Shown here: positions 53,930 to 64,000 of the stretch, piece by piece | Layout: every line of letters starts with the position of its first letter | Position numbering within the stretch: position 1 is the first letter of the stretch | From: Trichobilharzia szidati | Taxonomy: Eukaryota; Platyhelminthes; Trematoda; Strigeidida; Schistosomatidae | NCBI GenBank assembly: GCA_944472155.2 | Contig: OX235274.1 | Span: forward strand, 40,360,052-40,424,051 | Direction: 5' to 3' | DNA: 64,000 bases | Notes under the pieces: generated by a model | Databases searched by the model: none | What the model was told of the DNA's origin: nothing | Seen by the model: only the letters and a program-made list of their open reading frames with translations | Translations under genes and position numbers: made by a program

Positions 53930-55165
53930 AAAAAAAACTAAATCAGAGTCACGTTCCTTTCACCCCAAACAAAGTATTAGGTTACATCATGCCAGAGAAA
54001 CTACAGGATACTCTGGAAACAAAACTTCGAGCGGAACAACCTGGATTCAAGAAGAGTTAGTGATTTGTGGACTAAGTTACAGCTCCACTTATGGTCGACG
54101 AATAGAGCATTGGATGATAGTCAAATCTCTACCTCAAATTCATTGACTCCGACACGATCCTTAATAGCGCTGATTGTGAGGTAATTTAAAAACAGCTGCA
54201 ACACTACAGAGCACCTCCAAACCATTATCAGCCTCACTCGACAGCTTAGTGAGGATGCTACGTATCAAATGACGGAAATAATGGCGGAAAACCTAGGGAA
54301 ACATTTTGAGGAAAGACTATGATGAGCTATACCATACAACGATCCGTGTGGAGTGAAAAGACGGACATGTATTGAGCCAACAATAGTATACTAGGACTAT
54401 ACTGGACTTTGAGGATGACCTACAGGCAAAACCAACAGTTTTCACGAGAAGACAGTGAAAGTAAAGCTTCAGGCGAAGACAGAGAAGGTGCAGATGATTA
54501 AGATACCCTATCAACTATAGCAACCGTCAACCTGTATCAGTGGCAGAAAGTTAACAATAGTCACTTCCTTCATATTCCCGGCTAGGTAGCATCGTTTCAA
54601 CAGCACGTGGCAGGGATATTTCAAAAAAGGGTTGAATAGGCAAGGCAAACCTTTATTGATCTAAAATCAGTGTGTGATTCGCTACACTCAGCAAGAGGAA
54701 CAACATCTGAATTTTCAGTATTATTGTCAAATCAGTGCTTCTATGCACTTCACGAAAAGCTTTTCCAATGGGGTGAAGACTTTCATAAATAACTACGTTG
54801 ACTGGCTAGATAGTGGGGATCAAACAGCCAGGAAAGATAAACATTGAGGAATTCTGACAACAGACTAACAGAGACCCCGTATTACTCATTAAATATGCAT
54901 GACAAAATGAGGATGAATTGGATATACTCTGAAGAGATCATTGAAAAAGGTTACCCACCATACTCTCAAGTGAAACCCGAAAGGGAAACGACGAGTCTTG
55001 TGTGTGTTTTTCAAGGGTGACACGAAGGAGATCGTGTGAGGAAGAAATGAAAGCTCATGGGCAATTGTGGTGACAACTAAAAGGGGGTGAGGAGAACAAA
55101 GCAGGATGGAGATATGCTGCCAAATCCCTGTGTTCCACTCGGAACCTCATGGCAATAGTATTGAT
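53930..55165 (+). mobile_element. RTE-clade LINE, internal RT to 3' end, ancient
   Basis: LQDTLETKLRAEQPGFKKS is the RT block usually written LRxxQAGFRxGRS. LKFIDSDTIL near 54,140 corresponds to FIDYEKAFDS. Later come a thumb region and LEWNPKGKRR-equivalent sequence (AAACCCGAAAGGGAAACGAC near 54,975), then CCTGTGTTCCACTCGGAACC. Stops are frequent. The FADD site is not readable. The longest but most decayed RTE copy in the window. Confidence 0.78.
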
Positions 55166-55427
55166 GCACTTTTGACAGAATTAAAACACTGACAACAATT
55201 TTTTATAGATGATTTCAGTCTCTTCAGCCTGCCTCAGTAACCCACGTCTTAAAGCACTTTAGTGTTACACTGAGTACTTGATGACATACATGCTGTTTTT
55301 TGCAAATATTATGAGTAAAATTCTCATCTTCTTTTTATCAGATACTCTCATTCGTTTCTAATCTTCATAAATAAGCCGTTCACCAACTGTCGGTCAGTAG
55401 TTGAATACATTTCGGATTTTTTTTCCT

Positions 55428-55650
55428 TCATGTTCCCAGTGGAACATAAGGCTTCAAGCTAGTGGCTTGAAGTTTCTGTACCAGTGTTTATTTTACAGAA
55501 TGGGGTTGCTAGCCTTATGCCCAACCTTTCCTCTTTACCAGCATTATTTCTGGCTTAGCGTGGTAAAGGAGTGCGTCGGCCGGGGATCGAACCCCGGACC
55601 ATGTGCATGGTGAGCGAGCGTCCTAACCTCTTTGCCACTGGCGCACATTT
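55428..55650 (-). mobile_element. Class T SINE, minus strand, well preserved
   Basis: The minus strand has GTGCGCCAGTGGCAAAGAGG as A-box region, B box GGGGTTCGATCCCC near 55,582-55,595, CTCCTTTACCACGCTAAGCC, GGTTGGGCATAAGGC, and the tail CTTATGTTCCACTGGGAAC. Close to the reference copy at 12,323 apart from the A box. Confidence 0.85.
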
Positions 55651-55739
55651 CAGATGCATAGTATTAATTAGTGGTTTACTTCATCTATATTGAGCACATT
55701 AAATTCAAGGCCTATTTAAGGTTTTGCAGTGTAAGTACT

Positions 55740-56105
55740 TTTCATTAGTATTATTATTCCTTTGGATTCTGCGTGTAACATACAGCTTCAACAAGATCCC
55801 TCTATTTCATCCTGTTCTCTATGGTCCCTACTAGCTGGCTTCACCTCTGCCCATCAGATTTCATCTCCTCCTCCTCCTCAGCCGACTTCCTCCATATCAC
55901 CCTCAGACAAACGCCTAACTCGACTTTTTTCCGCTTAGGACCCACTCCAGGGTCTACAACGTGATATTCTTCAATGATCAGTCGCCACTTCTTTTTGTCT
56001 ACTTGTCGGGCAATAGGTTTTTTTTACTTGATTCGTTGCCTGCCACACTCCCTTGTTACCAATCATTTCTCAGAATCTGATTTTCAATAGAGAGTGTAGG
56101 CATTA
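55740..56105 (-). mobile_element. RTE 3' fragment, minus strand
   Basis: An ATTATTATTCC tail, then reverse complements of the 3' end including GGACCCACTCCAGGGTCTA, TGTCGGGCAATAGG and TTTCTCAGAATCTGATTTTC (LKIRF block). Frames are broken throughout. Confidence 0.72.
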
Positions 56106-56929
56106 ACATGTGAAAACTTAAGTCACGTATATGTATTTCCCTTGATTATCTGTCATAGATCTTCTTCTTTATGCCAGTTTTAGCCTCTTCAGTATAAATG
56201 TGAATTTTTATGCTTTCACAAGAGATAAAATATATGGTCAGTGTCTCGTATTGCCTATATTTAGTTCCGTTTACTAAGGCGACATACTATTCGAAGTGTT
56301 CTGCTATTTTTGTTTCAATTTCACTCGTTTCAATCATTCTACAGTTTCTGAACAACAACAACAGCAACAAAAAAACGGAACTAGAAATACAACAGACACC
56401 TAGAACATACACCATTGTTTCTCTTGGTTATCAATAAAGTCAAGGGTAATGACAGGAATTACAAATTATTAACATATACATTTAAATACACATGATAGGC
56501 TGGAATAGACGGGAGAAGCAAGAAAAAGAACAGACGAGAATACAAATAAACGGTCATTATATATACATTGATACTATCGATCATTGTATAAGCTGGATTT
56601 ATAATATCCTATACTTCTAGGCAAAAAAATATGGGGTTTTTCTCTAATCAAGATGTACTTTTTATTATATATATATTCATATCAAAAAAGGTTTCACATA
56701 AGACAGTAAATGATTTTGTCACCATTCGGAAATATTTTCTTAGAAATAGGAAGGTTTACTCGATGTAACTTGGTATTTGATGATTAGCTTGGGAATTGAA
56801 GACTCAGCTGTATGTATCTGCAATCGCCAGTGAGTAAAGTGTGAAAAGCCGGTAACAGCCGGTATTCACAGCCTGCCATCCATGCAAACAATGACTGGGT
56901 TCAGTGTTGTTTAACTTCAGCGTTCAGAA
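56106..56929. other. No recognisable feature
   Basis: AT-rich spacer; the 75-codon plus-strand frame at 56,210-56,437 has no recognised motif. Confidence 0.45.
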
Positions 56930-57070
56930 GAGAAAGGTGGTGTTTTCAAGGTAGCCTAGTTCTCAGTGAGTGAAGTGGTTTGCTCACTGGGACTCGAACC
57001 TAACCCCCATCCTGTGACAAGTTAATAGGTTATCCACTAGACCTCTTGGACTAAAAGAACCACCTCTTGT
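56930..57070 (-). mobile_element. tRNA-like SINE head, minus strand
   Basis: The minus strand reads CCAAGAGGTCTAGTGGATAA as A box and GGTTAGGTTCGAGTCCC as B box, spaced like a tRNA gene. The body downstream (TCACTCACTGAGAACTAGGC) does not match other classes. A short SINE or a degenerate tRNA pseudogene. Confidence 0.6.
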
Positions 57071-57119
57071 TCAAAAAGCATCAGTCACTATTTTGTATTT
57101 CCCCTTTGATCGATTATAC

Positions 57120-57235
57120 TGAACCAAAATATTCGTCATTGTCCAGCAGGTAGCATCATGTTAGTCCTCAGACGTCGTCAAAGCATACGTACTAGGAGCC
57201 GGTGTGTTAACAGAGACGGAAAATACAAAGTTCAT
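57120..57235 (+). mobile_element. SM-alpha tail fragment
   Basis: GTCCAGCAGGTAGCATCATG, then CCTCAGACGTCGTCAAAGC and AGGAGCCGGTGTG match the region after the ribozyme at 45,340-45,420 (AGACATCGTCAAAGTAGC, AAGGAGGGTGCCG). Head and ribozyme are absent. Confidence 0.6.
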
Positions 57236-57419
57236 TTAAACAAGAAAGGTTGATCTTTGCAAAATTTTTTAGTTGACACAACCGATACAGTTTAATGCTA
57301 TGAAATTACTTACAAAATAGTTTCAATATAATTTTTCTACACATTCTTTGCAAACTAATAAACTAGATCTTATCTTTATAATATATGAGAATTTATGAAT
57401 AGGTTACAGGATTTCATCG

Positions 57420-59220
57420 CGACATATTATTTTACTTGGCGTGGACAAGAGCATTGTTCCACACCAATTCTTGCAGAGTGAGGCCTAGTCGCCCTTCTTT
57501 GGTAGCTTGACGAGGCAGCTTCTCTTCAAATCGGCAGGCTCCTTACCTTCTTTTCAAACCTTTTGCAATAATAGCATCAGCATATCTGCCACAGTGTGTC
57601 CGTTTTCAGTGCTTCGACGGGAATTTCGTCTAGCACTGCTGCCTTACCGGATTTCAGTAGCATGATTGCATTCAGAATTTCTGCTTTCGTTGGTGGATCG
57701 GTGTTGGTGGTGTTTCTGAGTGAGTTGCAAGTGATACTCGATATAAGAATCCTTTGAAGTAATCAGCCCATTGTTTGATTTGTTCCTCCTACTTGGTGAT
57801 CAGATTCCCTTGAACATCTTTTCCGGTTTCATCATCTGGGTTGATCCCTTCCGGATGGAGACCTGGTTATCTGATATAATGTCCTGGGGTCTCTTTTACC
57901 TGTGGCCTGCCTGTTCTGCTTCAGTTGCCAGTAAGTGTGTCGTAGAATTGTCTTTTGTCATTGCTAGCACTCTTCTTCAGTCCCTCATTCAATTCAGTGC
58001 AGTGTATATCGAACTCAGCTTTTCCTTCTGTTATCCATCTTTGCTTTGAGCAATCTCCTCTATCTCTCATTTGCTTCCAGGTATCCGTTGACAGCCATTC
58101 TTTGTCTCGTCTCTTCTGTCTTCCTAGAACAGTTGTACACGTTTCCTTGAACATCACATTCAGAGAGCTAGTTCCAGTGTTCTTCCAGGCAGGTTTCCTC
58201 AGTAATGCCACGTAGTGTCTTTCACTCTGCTCCGATATCTGTAGTGAAGGCATCCCTCGCAGTTTTGTCCTTCAGTTTCTGAATGTTGAACTTGAATTGT
58301 GGCCTGTCTCCAAAGGTTCTGAAGAATTTCAGCTTCCTCTTAAAGGTTTCTTGAACTAGATGATGGTCTAAGCCCACATCTGCTCCCCTTCTCGACCGTG
58401 TGTCCAGAAGACTGCGTCTCCACTTCCTTGAGCAGCATTGAGATGAAATCTATCTGGTTTGTGGTGTGTCCGTCAGGCGAAACCCATGTTGCTTTGTGTA
58501 TATCCTTGTGTTTGTACACGCTCACTTCGATCACCAAATCAATGAATGCGCAGAAGTCTGTGAATAATTCTCCATCCTCATTCATTCCTCCAGGCGAGAG
58601 CCTCTCGACCCATGATAAGTTCTCTTCCTGTATTGTCTGCTCCCTGTTTCGCCTGCATTCATATCGCTCATAAGGATTTTGATGTCACTATTTGGGATGT
58701 TGTTGATCACTGTTTGTAGTTGTCTATAAAATGTTCCTTCTTCTCTTGCTCAGCGTTGTTTGTAGCACTGTGTGTAGCATTGAATAACTGTGACCTTCGT
58801 TCCTTTTGAGTGGAACCTTGCTGTTATGAACCCAGTGCATTAAGGCTTCGGCTGCCACTGGTGATATCACGATAGCCACTCACTGCCTCAGTGTACTCGT
58901 GATTGTCTTCTGAGTGACCAGAGTAGATTACTGACTCTCTTCAGTTGATAATTTTGATAATCCACATGCATTCCATCTGCTCTCACAGATACCCAGTACG
59001 TCTATGCCATATCTTCTCATTTCTTTGGCTACCTGAGCAGCCTTCCCTACGTCGTACATTGTACGGTCAATCCACGTCCCCATTCTTATTCGTGTTTTCT
59101 TCGAAGGAAGAAGATACACCGGCTGGCTGACTGCGTTCCCGAAGGGTTTCACCAGCTTGCTGTGTCATTTCGCTTTTCCAGTTCAAGTTTCTCACACTTC
59201 TTGAGTATCTAAAATGTTAC
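57420..59220 (-). mobile_element. RTE-clade LINE, endonuclease and RT start
   Basis: The minus strand opens near 59,110 with RIRMGTWIDRTMYDVGKAAQ and VAKEMRRYGIDVLGICESRW, the N-terminal APE-type endonuclease signature of RTE elements. It continues with ELFTDFCAFIDLVIEVSVY and TWVSPDGHTTNQIDFI (58,340-58,585), then in another frame VGLDHHLVQETF, where the catalytic SDHH is LDHH. A linker (KRQFYDTLTGN) and the RT entry LKSGKAAVLDEIPVEALK near 57,620-57,680 follow. Frameshifts break it into at least four frames. The RT palm and the whole 3' end are missing. Confidence 0.88.
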
Positions 59221-60115
59221 TTATTTCATCAATGAAATGCAACTGTAGTGCGTCAAACCATATTTGCTCTAATTATGTTTTTCTTACACACACACACGAG
59301 TAATTCGTGTGAAACAGTGTTAGTGTCACCTTAAAATCTAATGTTTAAAAACTGTCCCAATGCATATATTGTTGTTGCCTTTGCTGATTACGTCATGACC
59401 TACTTACTATAAAACAATAATGATAATAAGCAATAATAACTGCGCTACAAAAAGGAAAGACACCTATTCAAAACGTACACCTAATTCATGAATAGTAAAT
59501 AAATATAAACAGTCAATCAACCTATCATTAGAAGTAAAAAAAAAACAAGTAGGTATCATGAAACATTTTCACTTTCCTCCTCATCACCATCACACATTCA
59601 CACAGATAGTCAGACAGACGGACAGAAAGACACAAAGAACACTACATTATTCCTTGAAGTGTGTTCATTCATTCCCCACAGAGAAATATTATTTTTTAAA
59701 AAGATGTTATTCAACGTCTATCTCATAATAATAATTATTATTATTATATCAACATAAAAGACAAGTCGTCATAAGTTACCTACGTACTTAGACAAAAAGA
59801 CCCCAACAACAAACGACAACAACAACAGAAAAGATAAAGTAAAACGACTAGAAATTAAAAAATAAAATAAATAACTACTATTTTCTACACGTTTCAAAAT
59901 ATAATATTGCGTGGGCAAAAATTAACGTGCACCACAGTGGATAATAATATTTATATATTTGTTCATTTCTTTGTTGTATTTTTTTTTCAAAAATAAAATT
60001 TGCAAACAAATTGCGTAGGCGGTAGAATAAATCAGCCACATGACCCTTGCTTTTCTCTTTCACGTCTTTGTCAACCAACCTGTAAACGGATTGATTCATG
60101 AGATATTTATTACGT
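59221..60115. other. Low-complexity AT-rich DNA
   Basis: Contains (CA)n near 59,287-59,300, (AAT/ATT)n near 59,726-59,750 and A-rich runs. A 73-codon minus-strand frame at 59,878-60,099 (KEKSKGHVADLFYRLRNLFA) lies just beyond the possible splice donor at 60,127 and could be intron. Confidence 0.45.
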
Positions 60116-60127
60116 AAGCCTACTTAC

Positions 60128-60260
60128 CGCTGCTGCTGCTGCTACTACTCGTATTTATGTCGTCGCTCGAATGAATGCAGCAGTGTGTGTTTGTGTGCCT
60201 GAGTGAGCGGGCGAGCGAGTGAGCGAGCGAGCAAGCGTGAGGAGTCATATGGCCGGCATT
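60128..60260 (-). other. Possible 5' exon with splice donor
   Basis: Distinct GC-richer, CpG-containing stretch. On the minus strand a CAG trinucleotide run (GTAGCAGCAGCAGCAGCG) is followed by GTAAGTAG, a near-consensus splice donor with the exon ending at 60,128. Upstream, GCTCGCTCGCTCACTCGCTC and ACACACAAACACACACTG resemble a 5' untranslated leader. There is no long frame and no ATG in good context, so a coding role is not claimed. Confidence 0.35.
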
Positions 60261-60784
60261 TTGAGAATTAGAACCATTATGAACCAAATTATTTCCACAT
60301 ATCTAATGAGGCATAATATTTTTAATATCTTTACGTCAATGGAAATAATTTATAAATATATATATATATCTATATATATATACATGTACAAATTTGAATG
60401 AAAGGCATGCATCACTCTTTTTGAAGGTTAACAGAAAAAAGTCACTCCCTCATTCATTGTTATTGATAACGTCATAACTATTAACTTGTATTATTCCTAA
60501 AATATCCACAGTAAAGATATTTATATATATACATGGTGTCATATGATCTATGTTACGTAACAAAAAGTACAGAATTTAGAGTTTGAAACTGTTCAAACTC
60601 ATAGACAAGGCTACACTGTAGTAGACATGAAAGTAGCTTTTACTATCAAACGTGTAATTTCATACATTTATTCCCCTCTTTATGAATTTGAATAAAGCAA
60701 GAACAACACTGGCTTTTGCAGAATAATATAGTGCCATCATTTGTAAAAAATTATATTTGTAAAATCTCAGCGATATTGAAATGA

Positions 60785-60838
60785 GTAATTCCAACGTTTC
60801 GTTCGGCAATCTGGTCCGAACTTCTTCAGGGAAATTAA
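60785..60838 (-). ncRNA. Hammerhead ribozyme candidate, minus strand
   Basis: On the minus strand: AATTTCC, CTGAAGA, A, GTTCGG, an 8-nt loop, CCGAAC, GAAA, CGT, then T before GGAATTA. Stem II has six perfect pairs, stem III is the minimal ACGT palindrome, and stem I pairs AATT(T)CC with GGAATT with one bulged T. Every invariant core residue is present. Confidence 0.7.
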
Positions 60839-61013
60839 TCGAAATTAACATAACAGAGGTTTATATATAAAAGGACATCTTTTGTTTTTAAAAACTTTGT
60901 CCAATCATGATTCATAAAACAAGTATTAACAAATATAATCAACAAAATTGTATGAGCTGTGATCAAAAAAAGATGTGCCTTTTATATATAAACCTCTGTT
61001 ATGTTAATTTTGA

Positions 61014-61066
61014 TTAATTCCCCTGAAGAAGTTCGGACCAGATTGCCGAACGAAACGTTGGAATTA
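61014..61066 (+). ncRNA. Hammerhead ribozyme candidate, plus strand, best in window
   Basis: Core CTGAAGA at 61,023-61,029, one unpaired A, stem II GTTCGG/CCGAAC, GAAA at 61,052-61,055, minimal stem III ACGT, cleavage triplet GTT. Stem I pairs TAATTCC (before the core) with GGAATTA (after the cleavage position), seven pairs with one extra C. The type-I layout with tiny stem III matches what is established for PLE terminal-repeat hammerheads, which are thought to act best as dimers. Unlike most SINE copies it shows no disabling core change. Confidence 0.75.
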
Positions 61067-61258
61067 CCCATTTCAATATCGCTGAGATTTTACAAATGTC
61101 TACTTCTCACTCGGCGCCCAAATATTTTAGAACTATTCTGTCAAATCTTGACGACAGTTCATTTGAATAGTACCATCATTGTTTATTTAGTTGGCCTCTC
61201 ATCAGCTGCTTACAGCCCAAATAATTTTTTATTAATTTCATTTATAAGAAAGTTTTGA

Positions 61259-62440
61259 CATACTTGCAAGTCTTATATAATGTTAGTTGACAGGAGGTTA
61301 CGGATTTTTAGTGATCAGTACTCAGAAAATTACACTTATGTAGTTTTTGCACAGGTAGTTCAAGTTGAAACAAAGTAAATGTATGCATACAATGGTAAAG
61401 GAGTTTTGTAATAAAAAATAGAGATGCGTTAGAAGATGAGCAACTAATAAACTGGGTAACAATGTACTGAGTTCAACTCAAATCATAGAAACGAGAAACA
61501 AGGAAAATGACACTATATCAAAGGGGGTGGGCAAGGTTAAAGCCAAAGACTACGTAATCAAATGAGAGAGAGAATTAAGATATCCAGTTACCAGGTGGGC
61601 AAGGAAAGACTGATAACTGCTTCTTTCTGAACACATAAATCAGATTTCAGGCGTTTGATAGAGACTGCTCCGGCAAACTTGAGTAGAATCGAGCTCCTCT
61701 GTCTATTGATAATTTTAAAGGATTTTTTCACGATTTCCACGTGATGACTCGTATCAAGGAAATGCCTGGTAATGGCACTATTGTAAGCGTTTGTTCCCTT
61801 GAGACGCAGACGTTTTGGTACTTGTTCAGGAAATCTGAGGCATGCCCTTTTTTCTCTTCCCCCAATGTAACTGCTTCCGCAGATACATGTAAATTTGTAT
61901 ACATAGTTATAGTTAACATGAGAAGAGTATCTATCGACTTTTGACTGCACCAAGGAGCATATTGTCCGATAGACGGGAACCACTTTAGCTGCAGAATAGG
62001 CTTTGGCTAGTGATGTACTCAGTCTTCTGTTGACCATTGCTGCAATTTTTTCACCTTTAAAATCTAGTTGAATGAAGACAGGCTTTTTTCAACTGTGATT
62101 TGTTTGATGCTTGAGCCTTCACATTTCCCATATCTGTTGATGAATTTCTCAGGGTAACCATTGTTTTTCAACATCTTTTCGACAATCATAAATTCTTCCT
62201 CTAATTTCTCTGCAGAGCGTATTCTTCTAGCTCTGCAGTTCAGAGTCTTGACTAGTGCTCGTTTAAATCTATTTGGACAAGAACTACTAAAATGTAGGTA
62301 TTGTCCAATCCACCGAGGGAGAGGGCTCTCGAGTGGTTACGTCACCAGATGATACTGAATGTGTAACTTCCTGAGCAGTCTTAACTAAGTCCAAAACTTC
62401 CTGTCAACTAATTTTCAAGTATGTCAAAACTTTCCTGGAA
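61259..62440 (-). mobile_element. Penelope-like element, family A, thumb and GIY-YIG remnant
   Basis: Minus strand: RARRIRSAEKLEEEFMIVEK, then MLKNNGYPEKFINRYG (RT thumb, NGYP block) near 62,110-62,230. The 149-codon frame 61,588-62,037 follows: MVNRRLSTSLAKAYSAAKVV, VYKFTCICGSSYIGGREKR (GIY-YIG-type, with a CxC) and AITRHFLDTSHHVEIVKKSF. It ends at LLKFAGAVSIKRLKSDLCVQ and LSLPTW. The GIY-YIG frame is intact from its ATG to stop, though the RT palm is gone. Related C-termini are at 125-233 and 14,041. Confidence 0.88.
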
Positions 62441-62589
62441 ATGAACTTAATAATAATTTATTTGGGCTGTAAGCAGCTGATGAGAGGCCAACTAAATAAA
62501 CAATGATGGTACGATATAATTCTGCAAAAGCTAGTGTTATTCTTGCTTTATTCAAACATGTAATTTTCATAATTTACCAATAAAGTATC

Positions 62590-63735
62590 ATCAATGTAAG
62601 TATAAAACTTGAGCACTGTGGTAGAGTGTACTTCCATATTAGATACGTTTATTTTAAATGTCGCGCAGTGATGTAGTATTAACAACTGGATGACGTTTCG
62701 AGCATAAATTATTACTCATAATCATAGCAGTTTAGTCATACGGTTTCATGATTTGTCAAATATTTGTATTTTTCCTCCTTCTTCTCTCTTGCCCATGTTG
62801 TTTGTTACCACTTTCCATATCTCCGGTATAGGAGTCGCATCATTTTGATTGCACGTGTGTGGTGTTGAATCGATAAACAAAGCTTCAGTGAATAACCTCT
62901 CTCTCCACCAAACTATGTTACTTTTTAATACTCTCACACTGTCCCACCCAAACTGTTGTGTGATTACATGCAAGTGAATGCAGTGCAATGCCTGAGCTCT
63001 GTTTTTTCTACGTTATTTAACTTAGTAGGGTCAATCTATCTAGGTTTAGCTAAATTTTTATGTTCCAATAATCTAATTAACCCTGATCTACTAGTTTGAC
63101 TGATGTAATTGACCTTACAGTCATTAAATGTTATTTGGTAAATTATGTTATTTTTCCTAATTGGATCTATTGCGTCCTTAAACCGAAAAAGTTTATCTCT
63201 GAGAGAGTTGGTTGATTTTAATGCCACCTAAATTTCAGCCTAATTGAGAATCCTAAGCAAGGCCTCTGACGTTCCTTCTTTATACGACAGTACTACAGAG
63301 TCTTTGAATTCTACAATATTTTTGTCATTTTCATTACTAATCTTTTTTTCTATGGTTCTTCATACATTTCTGAATAAATTCTGGTGGGTAGTGTGTTATT
63401 CACTAGTAATATTTCCTTTATTTGTTTGATTTCATTATTTAGATCTTCTGCCTCACTACTTAGGCTCTTGGCCTCTTTATATAGACATTTAACTAAACGT
63501 ATCTTTACCTGTTCTGGATGAGATGAATTAAAGTCGATTTCCCACCCACCATCTTGCTTTCGTTTTATTCTACAGTCCGGCATGGCTAACTCACCCTGTT
63601 CATTTTCTAACTTAGAATTGAAATACCAATAAAGTATTTATTTAGATTATAAGGACGAACTTGTACATTTTGGCTATCGGAAGAAACTGGTTTGTGGATC
63701 TTACTCAATCTATCTGTTAAGCAGCAAGTATTGCT
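62590..63735 (-). mobile_element. Penelope-like element, family B, larger copy
   Basis: Minus strand, from the 5' side: DRLSKIHKPVSS near 63,690, then MPDCRIKRKQDGGWEIDFNS, where HPEQVKIRLVKCLYKEA (63,350-63,583) corresponds to the PLE block usually seen as FxSxHPxxxKxxxxxxLxxRA. SLRDKLFRFKD, NNIIYQITFNDCKVNYISQT and SRSGLIRLLEHKNLAKPR (63,036-63,227, GIY-YIG) follow, then the tail QQFGWDSVRVLKS (62,746-62,988). The terminal repeat at 62,590-62,740 holds GATGACGTTTCGAGCA, the complement of the hammerhead-like CTCGAAACGTCATC. Stops separate the frames. Confidence 0.88.
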
Positions 63736-63741
63736 AAAAGT

Positions 63742-63965
63742 TTTGTTACAGATTGAAATCAATTAGAGGACCACTTAAAACAAACCGGGCAGTATAATGA
63801 ACAGCTGTGTCATTCTAGTTTGGGAGTCTTCAGTAGTATGCATCTGTGACCCCATAGGTGATCAAACCCAGAGCCTGTAGCTTACAATGGCGGCCTCATT
63901 AACCATTCAACCACCGGGACGTAATCCAATGGCCAGCCCGTGAATTCTAACTTCTATGCGTGAAA
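63742..63965 (-). mobile_element. Class H SINE, minus strand, at window end
   Basis: Tail, degraded ribozyme (CTACTGAAGACTCCC, AGAATGACACAGCTG) and tRNA head (GGTGGTTGAATGGTTAATGA with a damaged B box) are present on the minus strand. GAAA is GACA, so the copy is dead. Confidence 0.8.
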
Positions 63966-64000
63966 TGTACTCACAGAAACATATGAAGCAATCCTTTTGC

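Larger units (their letters stand above)
60660..61258. mobile_element. PLE family A terminal repeats in inverted pair
   Basis: Sequence at 60,735-60,885 and 60,974-61,100 are reverse complements over about 125 bp (TTATATATAAACCTCTGTTA, AGAAGTTCGGACCAGATTGC), separated by about 90 bp. Outer parts also recur: ATAAAGCAAGAACAACACTG at 60,697 recurs inverted near 62,540, and AGTTGGCCTCTCATCAGCTG at 61,188 recurs inverted near 62,480. These flank the coding remnant at 61,260-62,440. Inverted terminal repeats around a GIY-YIG ORF are consistent with PLE structure. Confidence 0.75.

Noticed and set aside
1..64000. CRISPR arrays, bacterial operons, integrons or phage modules
   Set aside because: No regularly spaced short repeats, no ribosome-binding-site-led gene series and no prokaryotic gene density. 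All features fit a metazoan repeat landscape.

Overview
The window looks like repeat-saturated intergenic DNA from a blood fluke (Schistosomatidae, probably Schistosoma). The basis is AT-rich sequence, a degenerate copy that I recognise as the schistosome SM-alpha hammerhead-ribozyme SINE (about 45,160-45,440), several other tRNA-headed SINEs, RTE-clade LINEs of the SR2/Perere-3 type, a CR1/SR1-like LINE, and many Penelope-like elements (PLEs) with GIY-YIG domains. The species assignment is inference. I find no intact host protein-coding gene. Nearly every recognisable coding stretch is a broken piece of a retroelement reverse transcriptase or endonuclease, and most other short open frames look fortuitous.

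Layout. 1-17,985: scattered SINEs, RTE 3' ends on both strands (7,808-8,700; 10,140-10,620; 14,780-15,325), PLE terminal repeats, and a 1,350-bp PLE at 16,409-17,758 inserted into a SINE tail with a 13-bp target duplication. 17,985-33,742: a direct segmental duplication, copy A about 17,985-25,184 and copy B about 26,620-33,742. Each copy carries the same series of SINEs, one RTE reverse-transcriptase remnant (21,888-22,848; 30,460-31,425) and one PLE tail. Each also has a private insertion, a PLE end in A and an RTE end in B. Between the copies lie a second duplicated block (shared with 37,826-38,606) and one arm of a 0.4-kb inverted repeat. 33,742-43,900: mostly unrecognised unique DNA, a PLE with RT and GIY-YIG motifs (37,165-38,700), and a young RTE 3' fragment with a 13-bp target duplication (42,421-42,849). 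43,900-57,415: hammerhead SINEs, SM-alpha, a CR1-like RT 3' end (49,740-50,690), another PLE (52,540-53,480) and RTE pieces. 57,415-59,220: the 5' endonuclease half of an RTE element. 59,220-60,660: low-complexity DNA with a possible 5' exon on the minus strand. 60,660-64,000: two PLEs and a final hammerhead SINE.

The unifying theme is self-cleaving RNA. Three architectures of type-I, minimal-stem-III hammerhead motif occur together: in tRNA-headed SINEs, in SM-alpha, and in PLE terminal repeats. The PLEs and LINEs presumably supplied reverse transcriptase. One SINE class also shares its 3' end with the RTE LINE, suggesting it borrowed that machinery. Most copies are decayed; the best-preserved ribozyme motifs are the facing pair near 60,811 and 61,040.
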